Positions 43,901 through 47,986 of a stretch of 47,986 bases of DNA are shown here, in pieces (the first letter of the stretch is position 1; each line of letters starts with the position of its first letter). The position numbers and the translations under genes are program-made. The stretch spans positions 1 to 47,986 of the forward strand of contig CAVSRD010000017.1 in assembly GCA_963730315.1 (NCBI GenBank), read 5' to 3'. This DNA is from VRUE01 sp963730315. GTDB taxonomy: Bacteria; Actinomycetota; Thermoleophilia; Solirubrobacterales; 70-9. The notes below the pieces were generated by a model, which made no database searches, was not told the origin of the DNA, and was given only the letters and a program-made list of their open reading frames with translations.

Positions 43901-45271
43901 TCACAGCGCCGCGCCGGCCTCGGCGAGCGGCGGCCACGACTCCACCCAGCGCCGTCCGTTGGCCCGCTCGAGGGCTTCTGCCGCGTCGAGCAGCAGCTCG
44001 TCGCGACCCCAGGCGGCCTGCAGCTGCAGGGCTACCGGCAGGCGCTCGGCGGTCAGCCCCGCCGGGACGCTGATCGCCGGGGTGCCGGCCAGGTTGGCGA
44101 GCCCGGCGCCGCGCACGTTCGCCTGGTCGGCGGGGAGCGTGCCCGAGGGCAGCTCGACCACGGGCGCCTCGAGCGGCGGCGCCGGGGCGGGGACGGTCGG
44201 CCAGGCGAGCACGTCGACCTGCTCGAAGAGGGCGGCGAGGCGGCGCCGCATCATCGTCCTCACGCGGCTCGCCTGGACCGTCGCCGCCGCCGGGAGCAGC
44301 ATCCGGTACTTGAGGGTGCCGCGGGCGACCGGGCTGATCTCCGGGTGGAGCCGGTTGAGCTGCTGCGGCGTCGTGCCGCTGAGGCTCTCGCCGTTGATCG
44401 TGAGGATCGCGGCCAGCGCCGCGGCGCCGAGGTCGGGCAGCGGGACCTCGAGGATCTCGCCGCCGGTCTCGGCGCGCAGCGCCTCGACCGCCGCCTCGCA
44501 GGCGTCGCGCACCGCCGGCGTCACATCCTCGGAGACCGCGTCGCTGACGACACCGATCCGCAGCCCGGCGGCGTCGCCGGCGGCCAGCTCCTCCCCGCAC
44601 AGCACCGAGCCCAGCAGGCGGCAGTCGCCGGCGTCGGCGCAGAGCGGTCCGGAGACGATCGTCGTGGTGACCGGCGCCATGTGGTGGCCCTCCATCGCCG
44701 AGCGGCCGAAGGTCGGCTTGAGGCCGGTCAGCCCGCAGTAGGCGGCGGGGAAGCGGACCGAGCCGACGCCGTCGGCGCCGACCGCGCCGGCGACCAGCCG
44801 CGCGGCGACCGAGGCCGCCGGACCGCTCGAGGAGCCGCCCGGGCAGCGCTCCACGTCCCAGGGGTTGCGACAGGGACCGTAGTAGGAGACGGCGCCGGTG
44901 CTTCCGGCGCCCAGCTCGTGCATGTTGCCGACCCCGACGATCGTCGCGCCGGCGTCGCGCAGGGCGCGGTAGGGCCCGGACTCGCCGGGCACCGCCGGCG
45001 CCATCAGCTCGGCCGCGCCGAAGCGCTGAGCCCGCCAGGGCAGCGGCCACTCGTCCTTGATCACCACCGGCACGCCGCGCAGCGGCCCTTCGATAGCCGC
45101 CGCCGCCATCTCCCGCGAGCGCTCGGGGAAGGTCTCGACCACCGCGTTGAGGGCCGGGTTGCGCGCCTCGATCCGCGCCAGGGCCGCGTCGAGCAGCTCG
45201 GCCGGGCTGACCTCGCCGGCGGCGACCGCGGCCGCCTGGTCGCGCAGATTGAGGTCGAGGGGGGAGCTCAC
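43901..45271 (-). CDS. Amidase-signature-family hydrolase
   Basis: A 456-residue protein with the Ser-cisSer-Lys triad: Lys72 in 'VVIKDEWPL', the serine cluster 'CPGGSSSGPAAS' at 144-154 and the nucleophile Ser171 in 'GADGVGSVRFPAAYCG'. GTG 45271 overlaps the TGA of the small upstream gene (GTGA). Sequence further upstream in frame is non-conserved. The substrate is unknown. Close kin include AtzE and GatA; the small partner suggests an AtzE/AtzG-like pair. Confidence 0.88.
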   Translation of the reverse strand: MSSPLDLNLRDQAAAVAAGEVSPAELLDAALARIEARNPALNAVVETFPERSREMAAAAIEGPLRGVPVVIKDEWPLPWRAQRFGAAELMAPAVPGESGPYRALRDAGATIVGVGNMHELGAGSTGAVSYYGPCRNPWDVERCPGGSSSGPAASVAARLVAGAVGADGVGSVRFPAAYCGLTGLKPTFGRSAMEGHHMAPVTTTIVSGPLCADAGDCRLLGSVLCGEELAAGDAAGLRIGVVSDAVSEDVTPAVRDACEAAVEALRAETGGEILEVPLPDLGAAALAAILTINGESLSGTTPQQLNRLHPEISPVARGTLKYRMLLPAAATVQASRVRTMMRRRLAALFEQVDVLAWPTVPAPAPPLEAPVVELPSGTLPADQANVRGAGLANLAGTPAISVPAGLTAERLPVALQLQAAWGRDELLLDAAEALERANGRRWVESWPPLAEAGAAL

Positions 45272-45465
45272 TGCGGCGCCTTCGAGAGGTCGGGGCAGCG
45301 CTCCGGCTCGACCTCGCTCGTGTCGAGCGCCAGCAGCTCGAGGATCGCGGGCCAGAAGAATCGGTGCACTGCCGCGATCACCGCCAGGTCGACCTCGTCG
45401 GCCTCGATCCCCAGCGAGGCCAGGCCGGCAGGCAGGAACTCGTCCAGAGGAGCGGCGCTCTCCAT
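45268..45465 (-). CDS. Small AtzG/GatC-like partner of the amidase (tentative)
   Basis: ATG 45465 gives 65 residues: two helices ('PLDEFLPAGLASLG' and 'VDLAVIAAVHRFFWPAILEL') and a tail ending 'DLSKAP'. Length, helix-linker layout and tight coupling to an amidase gene resemble AtzG, the small partner that stabilises AtzE, and more distantly GatC. Sequence similarity is weak, so the match is inferred mostly from context. Confidence 0.55.
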   Translation of the reverse strand: MESAAPLDEFLPAGLASLGIEADEVDLAVIAAVHRFFWPAILELLALDTSEVEPERCPDLSKAPQ

Positions 45466-45582
45466 TTGGCGGCAACCCTACTGACTGCCGAGTGGCCGCG
45501 ATCCTGCACACTTGGCGGAGGATGGCGCCGAGCCGCGCCGAACGGCAGAATCCTGGGCCGCAACCCTGTCCAAAGGCCCGGG

Positions 45583-46362
45583 TTGTCGCTTGAGACCTTG
45601 CTGAGAGCAGCCGAAAACCAACTCCGCGCAAGGCGCGCCCCGATCGCGCTGGGCTTCGCGTGCGCTCTGGCACTGCTGGTCGTCGCCGCTTGGCCAGGCG
45701 CGGCCGAGTCGGCGCCGGCCCGCGTCGTCGTGCTCGGCCAGACCGATTCGACCCCGCGGCCCTCCTGCCCGGGGAAAATCGTCAACAACGTCGAGGTGGT
45801 GCCCTGCAGGGTCGAGGGGCACGTGAGCGGTTTCCAGGCGATCGCCGGCGGCGTTCCGCGTCCCTACGAGGTGCCTTTCGACGGCAAGATCGTCGCCTGG
45901 TCGATCACCCTCGCCCGCCCCTCCCGCACCGACACCGCGAAAACGACCGACGAGGTCGGCTTCTTCAACGAATTCCTCGGCAAGCCCTCGCGGGCGCGGA
46001 TCGGCGTCCTGCGCCCGGTCGAAGGCTCGAAGCCGCCCAAGTACACGCTGGTCCGCCAGAGCCCCCTGCAGAAGCTCAACCCCTACTTCGGCAGCACCGT
46101 GATCTTCGGCCTCGACCACCCGCTCAGCGTGCTGAAAGGCCAGGTCGTCGCCCTGACGATCCCGACCTGGGCGCCGATGTTCGCCTTCAACGTCTCCGAC
46201 GAAAACACCTGGCGAGGCAGCCGCCCGCCGAAACACTGCTCCTCGAAGCAGGACATCCAGGGCGGCCACCCCCAGCAGGGGGTCGGCAAGACCAAGACCT
46301 ACGGCTGCTACTACAGCAACGCCCGCCTGCTCTATACCGCCACGGTCGTCAAGAAACCGTAG
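45583..46362 (+). CDS. Secreted protein of unknown function
   Basis: TTG 45583 (AAGG 6 nt upstream) gives 259 residues; TTG 45598 is also possible. A signal peptide with a hydrophobic core near residues 26-40 is followed by a beta-rich domain with five cysteines ('PRPSCPGK', 'VVPCRVEG', 'KHCSSK', 'TYGCYYSNARLLY'). The pattern 'GKIVAWSITLARP' and 'VALTIPTWAPMFA' recalls a family of exported proteins frequent in Solirubrobacterales. No function is established. It has no operon partner. Confidence 0.75.
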   Translation: MSLETLLRAAENQLRARRAPIALGFACALALLVVAAWPGAAESAPARVVVLGQTDSTPRPSCPGKIVNNVEVVPCRVEGHVSGFQAIAGGVPRPYEVPFDGKIVAWSITLARPSRTDTAKTTDEVGFFNEFLGKPSRARIGVLRPVEGSKPPKYTLVRQSPLQKLNPYFGSTVIFGLDHPLSVLKGQVVALTIPTWAPMFAFNVSDENTWRGSRPPKHCSSKQDIQGGHPQQGVGKTKTYGCYYSNARLLYTATVVKKP

Positions 46363-46629
46363 TCAGCCGAGCGCGCTCTGGCGCAGGCCGCAGTAGGGGC
46401 AGTCGCTGACGTCGAGGCCGATCAGCTGATCGCAACGGCGACAGGCGCGGAGGTTCTCGGGGCTGCGCGGCAGCCCCGAGGCGGAGGGGGCGAGGGGCAG
46501 CACCATCGCCACGGGCAACATCTCCTCGCCGGTCTCGCGGTCGAGGTAGGTCTCGCCCGGCTCGGCGTAAGCGAGCGCCTCGCGGCCGGAGGCCGGCGCC
46601 CGCATCCGGTAGAGCTGCTTCGGGTTCAC
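46363..46629 (-). CDS. Small zinc-ribbon protein
   Basis: GTG 46629 starts 'VNPKQLYRMRAPASGREALA'; an in-frame GTG at 46659 adds ten residues that overlap the divergent promoter. The C-terminal part has two CxxC pairs (CRRC and CPYC), a zinc ribbon, after 'DRETGEEMLPVAMVLPLAP'. About 88 residues. No function known. It diverges from the glycosyltransferase gene. Confidence 0.65.
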   Translation of the reverse strand: MNPKQLYRMRAPASGREALAYAEPGETYLDRETGEEMLPVAMVLPLAPSASGLPRSPENLRACRRCDQLIGLDVSDCPYCGLRQSALG

Positions 46630-46641
46630 GGCGGGGAAGAC

Positions 46642-46650
46642 TAATAGCTT
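46642..46650. promoter_or_regulatory. Compact bidirectional -10 region between the zinc-ribbon and glycosyltransferase genes
   Basis: CTAATAGCTT reads TAATAG or TAGCTT forward, ending 11-14 nt before ATG 46662, and gives TATTAG or TAGTCT on the other strand, 8-11 nt before GTG 46629. Two leaderless divergent promoters would share the same bases. Confidence 0.4.
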
Positions 46651-46661
46651 GCGCGGCACCG

Positions 46662-47986
46662 ATGCGTGTTCTGCTGTTTCACGGCTACCTGCTGCGCGGC
46701 ACCGGCAGCAACATCTACACCGCGAACCTGGCCCGTGCGCTGGTCCGGCTCGGCCATCGGGTCCACCTGCTCTGCCAGGACCGCCGGGTGCGGATCGAGG
46801 GCGTCGAGATCCACAACCCGGAGATCGACGGCCTGCTTCCGGTCTACGTCAAGGACCCCTACGAGGGCTTCGAGGTGAAGTCCTTTCCTGAGCTGACCGA
46901 GGAGGAGCTGGACCGCTACCTCGACGCCAACGTCGCGGCGGTCCGGCGGCTTGCCGACGCCGTCGGGGGATTCGATGCCGCCCTCGCCGGTCACCTGGTG
47001 ATGGGGCCGCCGATCCTCGCCCGCGCCGAGGTCGGCGACTTCGCTGCAAAGGTCCACGGCTCGGCCCTCGAGTACACGGTGAAGCCGCATCCGCGCTTCC
47101 TGCCCTATGCCGAAGAGGGGATGCGGGCGGCCAACTGCGTTCTGGTCGGTTCCCGGCACACCGCCGCGTCGCTCTGGGCGGCGTTGCCCGGCGTCCGCGG
47201 TCTACGGGCCAGGACGCGGCTGGGCCCGCCCGGCGTGGATACGGAGGCGTTTCGGCCGGGGGTCGACGCGGAGGATCGTCCCCGGATCGTCTTCGTCGGC
47301 AAGCTGATCGTCTCCAAGGGAGCCGACCTGCTGCTCGCCGCGTGGCCGCTGGTCAGTGCCCAGCACCCGGAGGCGAAGCTGCAGATTGCCGGCTACGGCG
47401 AGTACGAGGCCGGCCTGCGGCGGCTGCTTGCGGCGCTGGACAGGGGGGACCTCGACGATGCGCGCGAGGTGGCGCGCCTGGGGTGGGCGCTCGAGGGCGG
47501 TCCCGCGGAGCCGCTCTCGATACTGAGCGCGTTTCTGGAGAATCCGCCTCCCGGCTACCGCGAGGCGGCAAGCGGAGCGGCCGGCTCGGTCGAGTTCGTC
47601 GGCCGGCTTGAGCACGACGAGGTCGCCGAGCTGCTGCCCGGTGCCGACGCGCTGGTCATGCCGAGCACCTTTCCGGAGGCGTTCGGGATGGTCGCCGCGG
47701 AGGCGGCGGCGTGCGGGGTGCTGCCGGTCTCGGCAGGCCACTGGGGATGCGCGAGGTGTCGCGGGAGCTGGCGGCGGCGTTGCCCGAGGGCGCCGCCGGG
47801 CTGGTCTCCTTTGCGGTCGAGCCGGGTGCCGTCGAGGCGATCGCCGACCGCCTCAACCACTGGCTGGCGCTGCCCGATCGGGAGCGGTCTGCGGTGCGAG
47901 GGAGGCTCGTCGAGACGGCGCGGCGGCTCTGGAGCTGGGAAGGCGTGGCACGGGCCGCGGTGGCCGCCTCGGCGGGCAAGCTGGGT
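46662..47986 (+). CDS. GT4-family glycosyltransferase (partial; one frame change near the end)
   Basis: ATG 46662 opens a clean frame up to about 47740: 'MRVLLFHGYLLRGTGSNIYT' is the GT-B acceptor-side start, 'IVFVGKLIVSKGADLLLAAW' begins the donor domain and 'VMPSTFPEAFGMVAAEAAACG' is the nucleotide-sugar site. A base seems missing near 47743; the next frame then continues to the window end ('MREVSRELAAALPEGAAGLV'). An unusual insert of roughly 55 residues (about 255-310, 'LDRGDLDDAREVARLGWALE' and on) interrupts the donor domain. The product is unknown. Confidence 0.85.
   Translation, partial: MRVLLFHGYLLRGTGSNIYTANLARALVRLGHRVHLLCQDRRVRIEGVEIHNPEIDGLLPVYVKDPYEGFEVKSFPELTEEELDRYLDANVAAVRRLADAVGGFDAALAGHLVMGPPILARAEVGDFAAKVHGSALEYTVKPHPRFLPYAEEGMRAANCVLVGSRHTAASLWAALPGVRGLRARTRLGPPGVDTEAFRPGVDAEDRPRIVFVGKLIVSKGADLLLAAWPLVSAQHPEAKLQIAGYGEYEAGLRRLLAALDRGDLDDAREVARLGWALEGGPAEPLSILSAFLENPPPGYREAASGAAGSVEFVGRLEHDEVAELLPGADALVMPSTFPEAFGMVAAEAAACGVLPVSAGHWGCARCRGSWRRRCPRAPPGWSPLRSSRVPSRRSPTASTTGWRCPIGSGLRCEGGSSRRRGGSGAGKAWHGPRWPPRRASW

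Overview
The window is about 48 kb of very GC-rich actinobacterial chromosome. It most resembles Thermoleophilia/Solirubrobacterales. That placement is an inference from codon use, the CysO/CysM/Mec cysteine pathway, a CBS-less GuaB3-type IMP dehydrogenase, a DUF3352 lipoprotein and an S9 protein with a long N-terminal extension. No tRNA, rRNA, CRISPR array, insertion sequence or phage gene was found, and the gene content is largely housekeeping. Genes are packed tightly with many 1-4 nt stop/start overlaps. No stretch over 300 bases lacks a gene; the longest gap is about 230 bases, before rplM.

Layout. 1-9.4 kb: an Rrf2 regulator divergent from htpX; a rhodanese-MoeB fusion and a CysO-like sulfur carrier; an amino-acid ABC importer on the minus strand; then the operon cysM - methyltransferase - mec - DUF2007; two minus-strand genes, a DUF1802 protein and a protease-like protein. 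9.4-16 kb (minus): hydantoinase hyuA/hyuB, nadB, a coiled-coil protein and a glycosyltransferase. 16-27 kb (plus): Flp-type pilin, rph, rdgB, CDF transporter, roadblock-like protein, tldD/pmbA, HU, pyrF, LysM protein, D,D-carboxypeptidase, a 1-phosphofructokinase-type kinase and guaB3. 27-32 kb: guaA, a nine-helix GxGD membrane protein, then minus-strand ZIP transporter, Fur/Zur and an M23 peptidase. 32-43.9 kb (plus): rplM, rpsI, glmM, glmS, a DUF3352 lipoprotein, nnrD, a CBS protein, alr, a CCA-adding-type enzyme, infA and a methyltransferase. 43.9-48 kb: an amidase with a small partner, a secreted protein, a zinc-ribbon protein and a glycosyltransferase cut by the window end.

How the genes work together. 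The clearest system is sulfur-carrier-dependent cysteine synthesis: E1/rhodanese, CysO, CysM and Mec flank an amino-acid importer that could carry cystine. The E1 gene and cysM share an identical 19-nt promoter element. The CysO-like protein ends in Gly-Gly-Arg rather than Gly-Gly, so it probably needs trimming. rplM-rpsI-glmM-glmS joins translation to cell-wall precursor synthesis, and ZIP plus Fur/Zur looks like a zinc uptake unit.

Sequence quality. From about 9.5 to 20 kb and from 27.6 to 38.3 kb, many genes (rplM, rpsI, glmM, glmS, guaA, rph, nadB, hyuA and others) are broken by single-base indels, mostly +1 insertions, while 20-27.6 kb and 38.3-47.7 kb are almost clean. Several of these genes are essential and single-copy, so sequencing or assembly error is the first explanation. 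I give the reconstructed gene extents and say where the frame changes.
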